Assembly: GCA_016125265.1 (NCBI GenBank)
Contig: WGMC01000030.1
Span: 1-64,000 of the forward strand
Source of the DNA: Planctomycetaceae bacterium
GTDB lineage: Bacteria; Planctomycetota; UBA1135; GCA-002686595
Length of the DNA stretch: 64,000 bases
Direction of reading: 5' to 3'
Shown: in pieces, positions 1 through 8,085 of the stretch
Numbering within the stretch: the stretch's first letter is position 1
How the letters are laid out: each line of letters starts with the position of its first letter
Notes under the pieces: generated by a model
The model's input: only the letters and a program-made list of their open reading frames with translations
What the model was told of the DNA's origin: nothing
Database searches by the model: none
Program-made: the position numbers and the translations under genes

Positions 1-14
1 GCCCAAGTCGCTGT

Positions 15-97
15 CTGGTGGTGCTTTGGGGCCGTGGCATCCGCAGTCGACCTTGAACAGGTCGTCGAGGACGGCCGCGGCCCCAAAGTGCCACCAG
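15..97 (+). other. Candidate structured RNA: 19-base inverted arms around a 45-base loop
   Basis: Arms at 15-33 and 79-97 are inverted repeats that differ at two adjacent positions. Both differences become G.U pairs in a plus-strand transcript, whereas a minus-strand transcript would have A.C mismatches. The loop holds a smaller hairpin (cgacct at 48-53 pairing with aggtcg at 59-64). The wobble pattern suggests a plus-strand RNA, possibly the end of an upstream transcript or a leader of the sigma-factor operon. The sequence before it lies outside the window, so its role cannot be settled. Confidence 0.35.
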
Positions 98-106
98 GCG
101 GCGAAA

Positions 107-123
107 GGCGGCCGAAGGCCGCC
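107..123 (+). terminator. GC hairpin, possible terminator, upstream of the sigma-factor gene
   Basis: GGCGGCC, GAA, GGCCGCC forms a perfect seven-pair stem with a three-base loop. It follows the larger stem at 15-97 and precedes the first gene by about 150 bases. No U-tract follows, so factor-independent termination is uncertain. The rest of the stretch up to 271 shows no recognisable gene or promoter. Confidence 0.3.
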
Positions 124-271
124 GGTTGGGCCGTCCGATCGGAAACGTGGTGGATAATCCGGGCTAGCCGGGGGAGCCGGGGCGCGGGCTGGCTCGCGGG
201 CGACGGGGAATGGGGCGATCGGGGCCGGGGCCCGGGAATAGGCAGGGCCGGGGGGCGTCCACTGGGCGATC

Positions 272-934
272 ATGGGAGCCAGGCGGATGGAAGAGGTCGA
301 GCGGACCGACGAGATGCTGGTGGAGGAGGCCCGCGCCGGGCGCGCGGCGGCCTTCCAGGAGCTCGTGGAACGGCACCAGGACCGCATTTTCCGCCTGGTG
401 CGCCAGTACGCCCGCCAGCCGGCCGAGGTCGAGGACCTGGCCCAGGACACCTTCCTGAAGGCCTTCCGCCGGCTCGACAGCTTCGCCGGCCAAGCCTCCT
501 TCGCCACTTGGCTGCACCGGATCGCGGTCAACACCTGCCTGGACAACCTGAAGCGCAAGAGCCGCAGTCCGGTCGTGTCCGCCGAGGACCCGGAGCTGAT
601 CGAGAGCGAATCGGGCCGACCGGCGCGCGCGGTCGTGGCACCGGACGCGCGTATGGACCAGGAGGAGATCGCCGCCGTGACGCGCCGGGCCCTGGAAGAA
701 CTGCCCGAGATCTTCCGCACGGTGCTCGTCCTGCGCGAGTTCGAAGAACTCTCCTACCAGGAGATGGCCGAGACCCTCGGCATCTCGATCGGCACCATCG
801 AATCCCGGCTGTTCCGTGCCCGGGCCCGCTTCCGCGTGGCCCTCACGGAGCTCTACCCGGAATACGCCGAGGATCAGGGCCGGCCAGCGAAGGGCTCCAC
901 GCCCAAGTCCAAGGGACCGGAGGCACAGCGATGA
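272..934 (+). CDS. ECF-type RNA polymerase sigma factor (sigma-70 family)
   Basis: This is a 220-residue extracytoplasmic-function sigma factor that would direct RNA polymerase to a stress or envelope regulon. Region 2 is visible around residues 25-90 (AFQELVERHQDRIFRLVRQY, then EDLAQDTFLKAFRRL and FATWLHRIAVNTCLDNLKRK). Region 4 follows around 145-200 (LPEIFRTVLVLREFEELSYQ, then the helix-turn-helix AETLGISIGTIESRLFRAR). The start may instead be the in-frame ATG at 287. Its stop overlaps the next start as ATGA, so it is probably co-translated with the zinc-finger anti-sigma factor that follows. The target regulon cannot be read from sequence. Confidence 0.93.
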   Translation: MGARRMEEVERTDEMLVEEARAGRAAAFQELVERHQDRIFRLVRQYARQPAEVEDLAQDTFLKAFRRLDSFAGQASFATWLHRIAVNTCLDNLKRKSRSPVVSAEDPELIESESGRPARAVVAPDARMDQEEIAAVTRRALEELPEIFRTVLVLREFEELSYQEMAETLGISIGTIESRLFRARARFRVALTELYPEYAEDQGRPAKGSTPKSKGPEAQR

Positions 935-1497
935 AAGGCGAACATCCGAACGGCGGCGGCGAAGCGACGTCCTGGGACTGCGGCCGGACCCGCGCCCAGG
1001 TGGCGCGGCACCTGGACGGCGAACTCGGCGAATCCGAAGCCGTGCAGTTGCGCGGGCACCTCCTGTCCTGCCCCGGTTGCCGGGCCCAGTTCCAGGGGGA
1101 GCGCCTGCTCAAACGCTGGTTCGTGCCGGTGGAGACGCCCGCGGTGCCCGACGGCTTTGCGGCCCGGGTCGCGGCCCTGGCGACGGTTTCCGCGGCCATG
1201 GGCGACCGCGGCGGCGAACTCGTCCCCGCGCCCAGGGCGGAGCGCCCGCCCGCGAACGCGCTCGAGATGCCGCGCCTTTTGCAGTTCACCACCACCCTCG
1301 TGGGTCTGGCGGCGGCGGCCCTCCTGCTGCTTTCCCTGGCCCTCGCCATGGACAACCGTCCGAGTCGGCCCACGGTGCTCTTGGCGGACCCGCTGCCGGA
1401 GGCCCTGGAGCGCCTGGACGAGCTCAACCGGGCCGAACGCGCGGCGGCCGCCGAGCGCGCCCAGAACCCGACAGCCCCGCAGCCGGAGCGCCCGTGA
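931..1497 (+). CDS. Membrane-anchored zinc-finger anti-sigma factor
   Basis: This 188-residue protein probably holds the preceding sigma factor inactive at the membrane. The N-terminal zinc-binding anti-sigma motif HLLSCPGC (H-x3-C-x2-C) is visible near residue 47, preceded by a helix with HLDGELGESEA. One transmembrane segment lies at about 116-140 (TTLVGLAAAALLLLSLALAM), followed by a short acidic and alanine-rich exported tail. The ATG overlaps the sigma stop as ATGA, and the stop overlaps the next GTG. This gene order is the standard ECF sigma/anti-sigma pair. The frame stays open far upstream, but that part overlaps the sigma gene and is not used. Confidence 0.85.
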   Translation: MKGEHPNGGGEATSWDCGRTRAQVARHLDGELGESEAVQLRGHLLSCPGCRAQFQGERLLKRWFVPVETPAVPDGFAARVAALATVSAAMGDRGGELVPAPRAERPPANALEMPRLLQFTTTLVGLAAAALLLLSLALAMDNRPSRPTVLLADPLPEALERLDELNRAERAAAAERAQNPTAPQPERP

Positions 1498-1886
1498 GCG
1501 GATTGCGGGCCTGGATCCTGCTGCTGGTCGGCACGGTATTCCTGACCGGGTTCGCCGCGGGGCTCTTGACGGCGCGGCGCATGGCCCCCGCGCCCGAACG
1601 CACCGGGGCATTCGCCGACTACCGCCAGTTGCTGGTCGACGAATTCGCTCTCTCGCCCGACCGCGAGCGCGGTCTCGCCGGCATCCTCGAGCGCTACCGG
1701 CGCGAACTCGACGACCTCTCCAGCCGTCACGCCGAGAATCTGGAGCCCGAACTCGCCCGCCTGGGCACCAAGTACCACGGTCTCGTGCGCGACCATGTGC
1801 TGCCCGAGTCCCAGCGCCCCCGCTTCGACGAGTTGGTGGCCGTGCACTGGCAGTCTTCGGGCGCCCCGGCCGCCCCTGGCCGATAG
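1494..1886 (+). CDS. Small membrane-anchored protein, possible CpxP/heavy-metal-sensor-like third partner of the ECF operon
   Basis: This 130-residue protein has one N-terminal transmembrane segment (AWILLLVGTVFLTGFAAGLL, about 5-25) and a helical exported domain rich in charged residues. Its pattern (LLVDEFALSPDRERGLAGIL, LERYRRELDDL) recalls periplasmic helical-hairpin proteins that accompany ECF anti-sigma factors, but no diagnostic motif is present. The GTG start overlaps the anti-sigma stop as GTGA, which indicates translational coupling and a role in the same signalling unit. Function is inferred from position only. Confidence 0.7.
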   Translation: MSGLRAWILLLVGTVFLTGFAAGLLTARRMAPAPERTGAFADYRQLLVDEFALSPDRERGLAGILERYRRELDDLSSRHAENLEPELARLGTKYHGLVRDHVLPESQRPRFDELVAVHWQSSGAPAAPGR

Positions 1887-1936
1887 ACTCCGGCCCTCGC
1901 CCGACCCTCGACCCACCCCTTCGCGACCTCGCTCCC

Positions 1937-3667
1937 ATGGCTCGATCCTGCGGCATTCGCCTCGGACAACGACACGCCTCCTTGGTGCTGCTCGAGGGCA
2001 GCGCCAAAAAACCGAAGTTGCGCGCGCACCTGGAGGTCGAGGTGGCCCCCGGGGAAGAGGACGCCCTCGGCAGCCTGGCGGACGCCCTGAAGGCCGCGGC
2101 CAAGGGGCAGAAGATCAAGGTCACCGACGAGCACGTGCAACTGGCCCTCGACTCCGGGCTCGCCGCGTTCCGCCCCTTGAGCCTGCCCTTCGCGGACAAG
2201 GCCAAGGTCGAAGAGGTGCTGAAGTTCGAGATCGAGAGCCGCCTGCCCCAGTGGGACATCGACGAGGTGGTCTGCGACTTCCACGTGCGGCGCTCGACGC
2301 CGGTCGAGTCGGACCTGCTCGTGGTTGCGCTGAAGAAGGCGGACGTGAAGGCGCGCATCGACGCCAGCGCCCGCGCCGGCTTCGAGCCGCACGAGGTCGA
2401 GATCGTCGCGACGACGCTGTTCGAAGCGGCGCGCCACGCGGGCTTGCTCGCGGCCGATGCGGCGCAGCTCCTCGTGCACATCGGCGAGCGCACCAGCACA
2501 CTGGTCGTGGTCGAGGGTGGTCGCCTGGCGTCCATGCGCGCCCTGCAACTGGGCTTGGGCGCGGCGGCGAGCAGCGCCGAGGCCGACCCCGCGGCCGAGG
2601 GCGAAACCGCCGCCGAAGCGCCCGTTGCGGCGGCCAACGACCCCGAGCGGCAAAAGGTGGTCGCGGAGCGCCTCACCCGGGAGATCCTGCGCACACTTTC
2701 CGCGGGCCAGCGCGAACACGCCATCGCCGCCGTGTACCTGTGTGGCACGGAGATGGTCGACCTCGTCGCGTTCGACAACGAGGGCAACGCCTCCGGGCCC
2801 CACGTCGAGATCGCGGGGGTGCCGCTCGCGCCGCTCGACGCCCTGCGCGAGTCGGCGCCCGAGTTGTCCCTGGCCGAGCGGCTGCGCCTCGTGCCCGCCT
2901 TCGGAGCGGCCCTGCACGGCCTCGGCGCCAACGGACTGTCGCCCCACCTGCGCCGCGAGGAGCTGCGCTACGCGGGCAAGTTCGAGCGCCTGGAAGTGCC
3001 GCTCGGTGTGCTCGGCTTGTTCCTTCTGACCCTGACGACGGCGCTCTACATCGTCGACTACAAGGTCGTCGAGGCCCGCGAGGCGGACCTCGATGCGTGG
3101 ACCAAGTCGAACCACAACTACCTGATCGGCTCCACCAGCGACGGCACACGCGGGCGGTTGCCGCTTGCCCCCGACAACATCAAGAACTACTCGCGGCAGA
3201 TTGCGGAGGGTCCGGATTCCGACCCCGAGCGCACGCAGGTCGAGCGCTTGAGGCACTTGCGGTCCTTGATGGCGATCGAGATCGGACGCCTCGAGCGCGA
3301 ACTCGGCACCAAGACGGACATCGCGCCGCCCCAATCCGCCCTCGAGGCCATGACACACACCTTGGATGTCATCCACGGCATGGGCGAACAGCTCGGGCGC
3401 TTTGCCATCCGCGAAGTGCGCGCCCAGCAGAACCCCGGCACGGCCAGCGGCGGCGAACACGTGCAAGTCGTGCTCAACATGACGTTCTGGGGCGACCTGG
3501 AGGCCACACGGGCCTACAACGACATGATGAACGAGCTCGAAGGCCAGCCCTGGACCGACCGCGTCGAGCGCCGCGCTACCAACACCCTCGACGGCGGCGG
3601 CGGCATCTTCGTCGACGGCATCACGATCTACGTCGACACGAACCGGATTCCCAAGGAGCAGACCTGA
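1937..3667 (+). CDS. GspL/PilM-like assembly platform protein
   Basis: This 576-residue protein resembles GspL of type II secretion and the PilM-PilN pair of type IV pili. An actin-like cytoplasmic domain occupies residues 1-350 (GIRLGQRHASLVLLEG at the start, the PilM-like FADKAKVEEVLKFEIESRLP near 80, LLVHIGERTSTLVVVEGG near 180). One transmembrane segment follows at about 354-376 (LGVLGLFLLTLTTALYIVDY), then a periplasmic coiled-coil and alpha/beta domain. An alanine/glutamate-rich insertion sits near 215-235. The next gene overlaps by one base (TGATG) and looks like the usual GspM/PilO partner. No ATPase, secretin or pseudopilin is in the window, so the rest of the machine must be elsewhere. 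Confidence 0.75.
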   Translation: MARSCGIRLGQRHASLVLLEGSAKKPKLRAHLEVEVAPGEEDALGSLADALKAAAKGQKIKVTDEHVQLALDSGLAAFRPLSLPFADKAKVEEVLKFEIESRLPQWDIDEVVCDFHVRRSTPVESDLLVVALKKADVKARIDASARAGFEPHEVEIVATTLFEAARHAGLLAADAAQLLVHIGERTSTLVVVEGGRLASMRALQLGLGAAASSAEADPAAEGETAAEAPVAAANDPERQKVVAERLTREILRTLSAGQREHAIAAVYLCGTEMVDLVAFDNEGNASGPHVEIAGVPLAPLDALRESAPELSLAERLRLVPAFGAALHGLGANGLSPHLRREELRYAGKFERLEVPLGVLGLFLLTLTTALYIVDYKVVEAREADLDAWTKSNHNYLIGSTSDGTRGRLPLAPDNIKNYSRQIAEGPDSDPERTQVERLRHLRSLMAIEIGRLERELGTKTDIAPPQSALEAMTHTLDVIHGMGEQLGRFAIREVRAQQNPGTASGGEHVQVVLNMTFWGDLEATRAYNDMMNELEGQPWTDRVERRATNTLDGGGGIFVDGITIYVDTNRIPKEQT

Positions 3668-4221
3668 TGGGTGTTTTGGCGAATCTCAACTCGACCCGCG
3701 TGATCATCCTGGGATCGTTCCTCGGTGCGGCGGTCATGGGCGGCCTCGTCTACGCCCAAAAGATGCAGCTCGCGGAACTCGACGAACATCTCGGTCCCCG
3801 GGGTGTTCCGAAGCTCGTCACCGAACTGCAGACCAGCGCCCTCGAGCTTGCGAACCTACAGCGGCTCGCGGACCGCGAGCAGTTCAAGCAGCGCGACGAC
3901 GCGGAGCTCTACGGCCGCACGATCGCCAGCAACCAATACGTCAACATCGGATCGATCGACACGAAGCGGTCGGACAACGAACGAGTGCGCGGCGCGATCG
4001 ACAGCGTAATCACGCTGACGCCGCCCAAGGGCGGCAAGACGGCCTACACGCGCGACCAGATCTCCAACTTCCTCTACAAGCTGGAAGCCGACAGCCGCCG
4101 CGTGCGGGTGACCCGCGTGCTGATGCGCAAGGACCCCGCGGACAAGACCAAACCCCACGAGGTGGGCGCGGACCGCTGGACCTTCGACGTGGACATCACC
4201 ATCCGCCAGCCGAAGGAGTGA
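3667..4221 (+). CDS. GspM/PilO-like inner-membrane protein
   Basis: This 184-residue protein has one N-terminal transmembrane segment (VIILGSFLGAAVMGGLVYA, about 11-30), a coiled-coil stretch with heptad-like leucines (about 35-80), and a C-terminal alpha/beta region ending in a DVDITIRQP strand. That architecture matches PilO/GspM, which dimerise with PilN/GspL in the periplasm. Its ATG overlaps the stop of the GspL/PilM-like gene as TGATG, so the two are probably made together. Sequence identity to known PilO is not obvious, and the call rests on topology and neighbour. Confidence 0.6.
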   Translation: MGVLANLNSTRVIILGSFLGAAVMGGLVYAQKMQLAELDEHLGPRGVPKLVTELQTSALELANLQRLADREQFKQRDDAELYGRTIASNQYVNIGSIDTKRSDNERVRGAIDSVITLTPPKGGKTAYTRDQISNFLYKLEADSRRVRVTRVLMRKDPADKTKPHEVGADRWTFDVDITIRQPKE

Positions 4222-4225
4222 TCGA

Positions 4226-4696
4226 TTGGGCGTGGAGACCCCGCGGCCCGGTTCCAGCGCCCCCGTTGACGCGAGCAGCGACACTGCGGCCGACCTCGTG
4301 CTGTACGACGGCGACTGCGGCCTGTGCCACGGCGCCGTGAAACGGCTCTTGGTCTGGGACAAGGACGGGTCGCGTTTCCTCTACGCGCCCCTCGCCGGCG
4401 AAACAGCGGCGGCGCGCCTGCCCGACCTCGGACCCCTTCCAGACAGCATCGTCGTGCTCGATCCGGGCGGAGCCCACCACACCGAGTTCGCCGCGGTGCG
4501 CCGCGTGCTCACACGTTTGGGAGAAGGTGGCCCTTGGTACTGGGGCCTGCTCGCCGCCTGCGCACGGATCACGCCCCGTTTCTTGGGCGACCTCGGCTAC
4601 CGCTTCGTCGCACGGATCCGCCGCCGCCTGTTCGCCCCACCGACAGGCGCGTGCCCACTGGTCCCCAAGGACCAAGCCCGCCGCTTCCGCCCATAA
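4226..4696 (+). CDS. DCC-family thiol-disulfide oxidoreductase-like protein (DUF393)
   Basis: This protein of about 156 residues carries the family signature near residue 32: VLYDGDCGLCHGAVKRLLVW, with the D-G-D-C-x-x-C thioredoxin-like redox motif. Downstream are the family's GSRFLYAPL strand and the SIVVLDPGG segment. A hydrophobic stretch (WYWGLLAACARITPRFLGDL) follows, and the end is basic. The frame opens with TTG at 4226, eight bases after a GGAG-like site; GTG at 4232 is also possible. It follows the PilO-like gene by four bases and may be co-transcribed. No specific substrate is known for this family. Confidence 0.85.
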   Translation: MGVETPRPGSSAPVDASSDTAADLVLYDGDCGLCHGAVKRLLVWDKDGSRFLYAPLAGETAAARLPDLGPLPDSIVVLDPGGAHHTEFAAVRRVLTRLGEGGPWYWGLLAACARITPRFLGDLGYRFVARIRRRLFAPPTGACPLVPKDQARRFRP

Positions 4697-4731
4697 CCGA
4701 CGCGCGCCCGCGTGCGCGGGAGCCGGGTGCG

Positions 4732-4760
4732 CGGGCCGGGTGCGCGGGCCTCCCGGCCCG
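4732..4760 (+). terminator. Hairpin terminator candidate after the DCC-family gene
   Basis: CGGGCCGGG (4732-4740) and CCCGGCCCG (4752-4760) pair perfectly over nine bases around an 11-base loop. A second hairpin, TGGAGCC with GGCTCCA, lies just after it (4764-4783). The left part sits in a short direct repeat of ggtgcgcggg. There is no U-tract. Position between two plus-strand genes suggests transcription ends or is damped here. Confidence 0.35.
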
Positions 4761-4832
4761 CCTTGGAGCCAAGCCAGGCTCCACCACCCGCGGTTTGCAC
4801 CTCCCAGCCCAGCGCCCGTAGTTTCGAATGCC

Positions 4833-5132
4833 ATGGCAGCCCCCGGACAACGCCCCACCGCCGACCTATCGCGGATCGGGTCCGAAGCGATCCTCTGGAT
4901 CGTGCAACGCGCGACCGAACGCGGCAACCAGGTCGAGGTCCTGGCTGACTGGTCGAAAGCCCTCGTCGCCCACATGCAGGGCGGCCTTTCGCCGGAGTTG
5001 AAAGCCGAGATAACCGCGCGCTGGCCGAGCCTAGAGCACCACTCCAGCCCCCGCACACCCCACAACGAAGCCGAGGACGGTTACACCGACGGCGCGTTCG
5101 CGGTCTCGTTCCCCCTGCGCCCGACGAACTAG
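4833..5132 (+). CDS. Hypothetical protein, 99 residues
   Basis: This is a short open frame with coding-like composition starting at ATG 4833. The product begins with a helical, charged region (IGSEAILWIVQRATERGNQ) and ends with an acidic, proline-rich tail. It has no signal peptide, membrane segment or motif that I recognise. It stands alone after a terminator-like hairpin and before a possible group II intron remnant. It could be a real small soluble protein; a chance frame cannot be excluded in such GC-rich DNA. Confidence 0.5.
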   Translation: MAAPGQRPTADLSRIGSEAILWIVQRATERGNQVEVLADWSKALVAHMQGGLSPELKAEITARWPSLEHHSSPRTPHNEAEDGYTDGAFAVSFPLRPTN

Positions 5133-5169
5133 CCTCGAAGCACACCGTTGTGGAGTCCACCCCGACCAC

Positions 5170-5275
5170 CGCCGTGGCCGCGACTGGACGGAAAACTCCC
5201 ATGTGCGGTTCGCAAAGAGGGGTCCGGGACGCGCCATTGCATCGTCCCAGCTCCTTGAGCCTATCCACGGAAGAC
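5170..5275 (+). mobile_element. Possible group II intron 3' end (domain V/VI-like remnant)
   Basis: The stretch 5190-5225 reads like the end of a bacterial group II intron: GGAAAACT, then CATGTGCGGTTCG, then AAAGAGGGG. In a domain V fold, GGCCGCG (5176-5182) pairs with TGCGGTT (5204-5210), including the conserved G.U next to C-G, with a GAAA loop at 5191-5194. The upper helix is imperfect and the first triad base is G rather than A. A domain VI-like hairpin follows (GGGACG at 5225-5230, CGTCCC at 5242-5247, with an unpaired A at 5248). No reverse transcriptase gene is nearby, so this would be a dead fragment. Confidence 0.35.
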
Positions 5276-5319
5276 TTCTCCCAGGATCACGGCCGCTCCT
5301 CTACGCGCCGCCTTCGGGT

Positions 5320-5553
5320 CTACTCCTCCCAGTTCATGCCGTTGGCCGCCAACACCGCGATCGTTTGGCGGTAACGGCTGACCAGGATCACCGGCAGACC
5401 GCTCGGATGGCCGATATCGTAGGGGCGCACGTCGCCGACCTGTGTGAAGTGGGTGTCGTCGTGCCAATAAGCCAGCGGAGTGAACGAGGCGGGAGATTCC
5501 GCTGTATCGAGCTCGAACTCGACCACGGTGCCGTACTCGTTGGCGGCCGTCTA
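5320..5553 (-). pseudogene. In-frame 3' continuation of the propeller-like gene beyond a TAG
   Basis: After the TAG at 5551-5553 the same reading frame runs on for 76 codons to a second TAG at 5320-5322. The continuation (TAANEYGTVVEFELDTAESP and onward, ending NGMNWEE) has the same beta-rich, aromatic and acidic style as the main gene. Reading the TAG as tyrosine gives a smooth VARVYTAANEYG strand. This looks like the true C-terminus of the neighbouring gene, separated by a nonsense change, a read-through stop or a base-call error. Confidence 0.6.
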
Positions 5554-8085
5554 CACCCGCGCCACACCCCCACCCAAGTCGAAGATGCGGACGGGCCCCC
5601 CGCCCCAGAGCTTGACGCCTTCCAGTGCATCCGGCGAACTGATCCCTGGCACGTCGCCCTGGTACACGGCCAAGACGTTGCCGACCTCACCCGTCGACGA
5701 GTTGAACGCCAGAAGGGCAACGGCGGCAGGCGGCTGCTCGTTGGACGGGTCCTTGTGGGTCACGTTGACGACCAGATAGTCGCCGTAGCTGGCCAAACCT
5801 TCGACCTGGATGTAGTCCCGCCCGGTCCCGAGGGGATCCAGGATGGGCAGCCCTGCGGACGCGGAATACCAGGTATCGGCGACCGCAAACGTGTCGTCGC
5901 CGACCCCGTCGTGCAGCTCGACCACCACCATTCCGTTTTGGCACCCGACGAATGCCCACCGGGCATCTGGCGAAATCGCGACGTCTGTCATCGGGGACCC
6001 AAGTAGCCCCAAGCCCTCGGGGCTTGCAAGATCCTGGGTTCGAAGGTCCAGTTCCTCCCAATTGCTCGCATTCAGCATGGCGAACGGAGTTCCCTCCGGA
6101 ACTTGAGTGAACCGTCCCAGGTAGAGTTCGTCGTCGTTGGTTCCGCCGTTGCGAACCGCTGCGTCGAACAGAGCGAAGTGCCGTTCCCGCGCCGCTGAGT
6201 AGGCAAAAGCTGCGCGCAGGGAGTAGACATTGTCCGAAGGGCCAAACGAAGCCCACTCGGGGTTGAACCACACCGCGTTGTAGGGGTCTTTCGAAGTGGG
6301 ATCGACAGGCCAGAGGGTAGCGCCTCCGCGGCCGTTGGGGGCCATCAGCACGTACTCGTCGCCCCCAAAGTGCGCGACTTCCAGTTGTTCGGTGACGAAC
6401 TCGTTGGTGTGCACCATCGCGGGCTGGTACGACTCCGGCACGGGCTGGACGAAGCCCGTGCCCGCCCCGAGATCAAAACTCGCTTCGTACCGCACCAAGC
6501 CGCCGAAGTTGGTCGCGTCGACCGCGTTGTCCAGCTCCGGAATGAAAACGGCTCCGTCGGTCCCGCCGGGCAAGTAGTGCCGGGAGAGCAACGTTGGGTC
6601 CAGGATCCCGGGGAGCAGCAGGCGGTCGGTCACGTCGAAGATGCTGAGGGGCGACGGTGTGTCATAGCACACCGTCCACAGGTGGTACCGATTGCCCGCG
6701 CCCAAATTTTCCCGCATGAGGTGGCCGCCTACGGGAGGGTCGTTGAACTTCTGGTAGACCCGACCGAAGTCGTCGGGATCGTCCCGCATCAAGGCGTAGA
6801 GCGCGTTCGATCCGGTTGTGAACAGGAGGTCCGCTCCCTGTTCCTTGAAGCTGTCGATCCAATAGAAGTTCTGGAAGTTCTGGGAGCTCTGCACTCCCTG
6901 CGACGCACCGGGGGTCCACTGGGGCTCTATCGCGAACTGCTCCAGGTCGGTCTCGTAGTCCAGTCCTCCAGTCGCAAGCACGTCTGTCACGTCGACGCGC
7001 ACCAACTGCAGGTACTTGCCAGATGCGACGTATGCGAAGTACTCGGAAGGATCGGTGGAGGCCGAACCAGGCTCTTCCACGACGACCACATCGTTGGCGG
7101 AAACGACGGTGAAGTCGTTCGCCGGCGGCGGCAAGGGCAACTGCTCGTTCCCGGGCAGGCTCGGGTTGCGGAGGACGTATTGCCAGTAGAGCGGATCGAA
7201 GACGTGTTTCTTGTCGTCGATCCACTGCACCCTTTGGGCCGGGTCGGTGTTGGTTGGATCCAAGGACGCGAAGGCTAGACCAGCCACTCCTCGACCCAGT
7301 GGGTCGACCAGTCCCGTCGCCAGCAGGGCCAGCTCGCCGTTCAGGTTCTGCACGTGGGCGGTGCTCAGGCCCTTTAGGTACCGAGGCGACGGGAGACCGG
7401 TGATGTTGTTCAGCTCGAGCGGTGGCCGGCGCACTTCGGCGATGCGCACAAGCTGCTCCTGGTTGCCCGGCTGCACGATCTGCCGCTCAAACAGGATCAC
7501 CAGCAACTGACGCGACGACGGGTTGCCCGGAAGCTGCGCTCCCCCGACAGCCACGATCAGGTCGGTACCAGGAATCAGGCAAATGTCGCTGATCGAGTAG
7601 TCGTAGACGGGATCCGTGCCGACGGACAGGGTGTCGGTGATGTTGACGGAGTGAATCTCCTCGGTGCTCGCGGGGTTCTCGGCACCCAGCAGGTACAGCG
7701 TGTTTGGCCTTACCGGGTCCGACTTCGTCTGCCGCTCGGTCAACACATACAGGCGATGGTCCGCCGGGCTGGCACTGGTTTCGTCGAACCGCACGGCAAT
7801 GATCTCGTTGACGTAGGGTTGGTCGAGTTCTTCCTGAAACCGCCGCTCTCGGTTATCGATTTTGATTTGCGAAAGCGTGAGGCCCTGCCCGACCCAGAAC
7901 CTCAGGCTCTCCGGGTCCGAGAGCGCATTCACGGGTCCCACGCCCGCATAGGGCAAGCCATCGCGCCCGTTGGCGAGGGTGTCCAATTGCGGCAGGCTGG
8001 GCCCCTGGGGCGCGGCGCCTGCCCATTGCAGACACGGGGCTAGCAAAAAGAGAACGGCGCGGCGGCGGGGATTTCGGACGTTCAC
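5551..8085 (-). CDS. Large secreted protein, beta-propeller-like, interrupted by an in-frame TAG
   Basis: This protein of about 844 residues has an N-terminal signal peptide (RRRAVLFLLAPCLQWAGAA). GTG at 8085, with GGAG upstream, is preferred over ATG at 8121 because it places the basic signal sequence at the start. The body has many beta-strand-like repeats resembling WD/YVTN propellers, for example TDVAISPDARWAFVGCQNGM near the C-terminus. No enzyme motif is recognisable. It is divergently oriented from the FG-GAP gene at 8421. The frame stops at TAG 5551 but continues coherently to 5320. An exported, possibly surface-bound propeller is the best description; the substrate is unknown. Confidence 0.7.
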   Translation of the reverse strand: MNVRNPRRRAVLFLLAPCLQWAGAAPQGPSLPQLDTLANGRDGLPYAGVGPVNALSDPESLRFWVGQGLTLSQIKIDNRERRFQEELDQPYVNEIIAVRFDETSASPADHRLYVLTERQTKSDPVRPNTLYLLGAENPASTEEIHSVNITDTLSVGTDPVYDYSISDICLIPGTDLIVAVGGAQLPGNPSSRQLLVILFERQIVQPGNQEQLVRIAEVRRPPLELNNITGLPSPRYLKGLSTAHVQNLNGELALLATGLVDPLGRGVAGLAFASLDPTNTDPAQRVQWIDDKKHVFDPLYWQYVLRNPSLPGNEQLPLPPPANDFTVVSANDVVVVEEPGSASTDPSEYFAYVASGKYLQLVRVDVTDVLATGGLDYETDLEQFAIEPQWTPGASQGVQSSQNFQNFYWIDSFKEQGADLLFTTGSNALYALMRDDPDDFGRVYQKFNDPPVGGHLMRENLGAGNRYHLWTVCYDTPSPLSIFDVTDRLLLPGILDPTLLSRHYLPGGTDGAVFIPELDNAVDATNFGGLVRYEASFDLGAGTGFVQPVPESYQPAMVHTNEFVTEQLEVAHFGGDEYVLMAPNGRGGATLWPVDPTSKDPYNAVWFNPEWASFGPSDNVYSLRAAFAYSAARERHFALFDAAVRNGGTNDDELYLGRFTQVPEGTPFAMLNASNWEELDLRTQDLASPEGLGLLGSPMTDVAISPDARWAFVGCQNGMVVVELHDGVGDDTFAVADTWYSASAGLPILDPLGTGRDYIQVEGLASYGDYLVVNVTHKDPSNEQPPAAVALLAFNSSTGEVGNVLAVYQGDVPGISSPDALEGVKLWGGGPVRIFDLGGGVARV

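Noticed and set aside
34-930. Long upstream extension of the anti-sigma factor
   Set aside because: It overlaps the sigma gene in another frame; the zinc-finger protein starts naturally at the ATGA overlap at 931.
874-2931. Minus-strand frame of several hundred codons opposite the anti-sigma and GspL-like genes
   Set aside because: The plus-strand proteins have clear motifs and coupled starts; the opposite frame is arginine/serine-rich noise.
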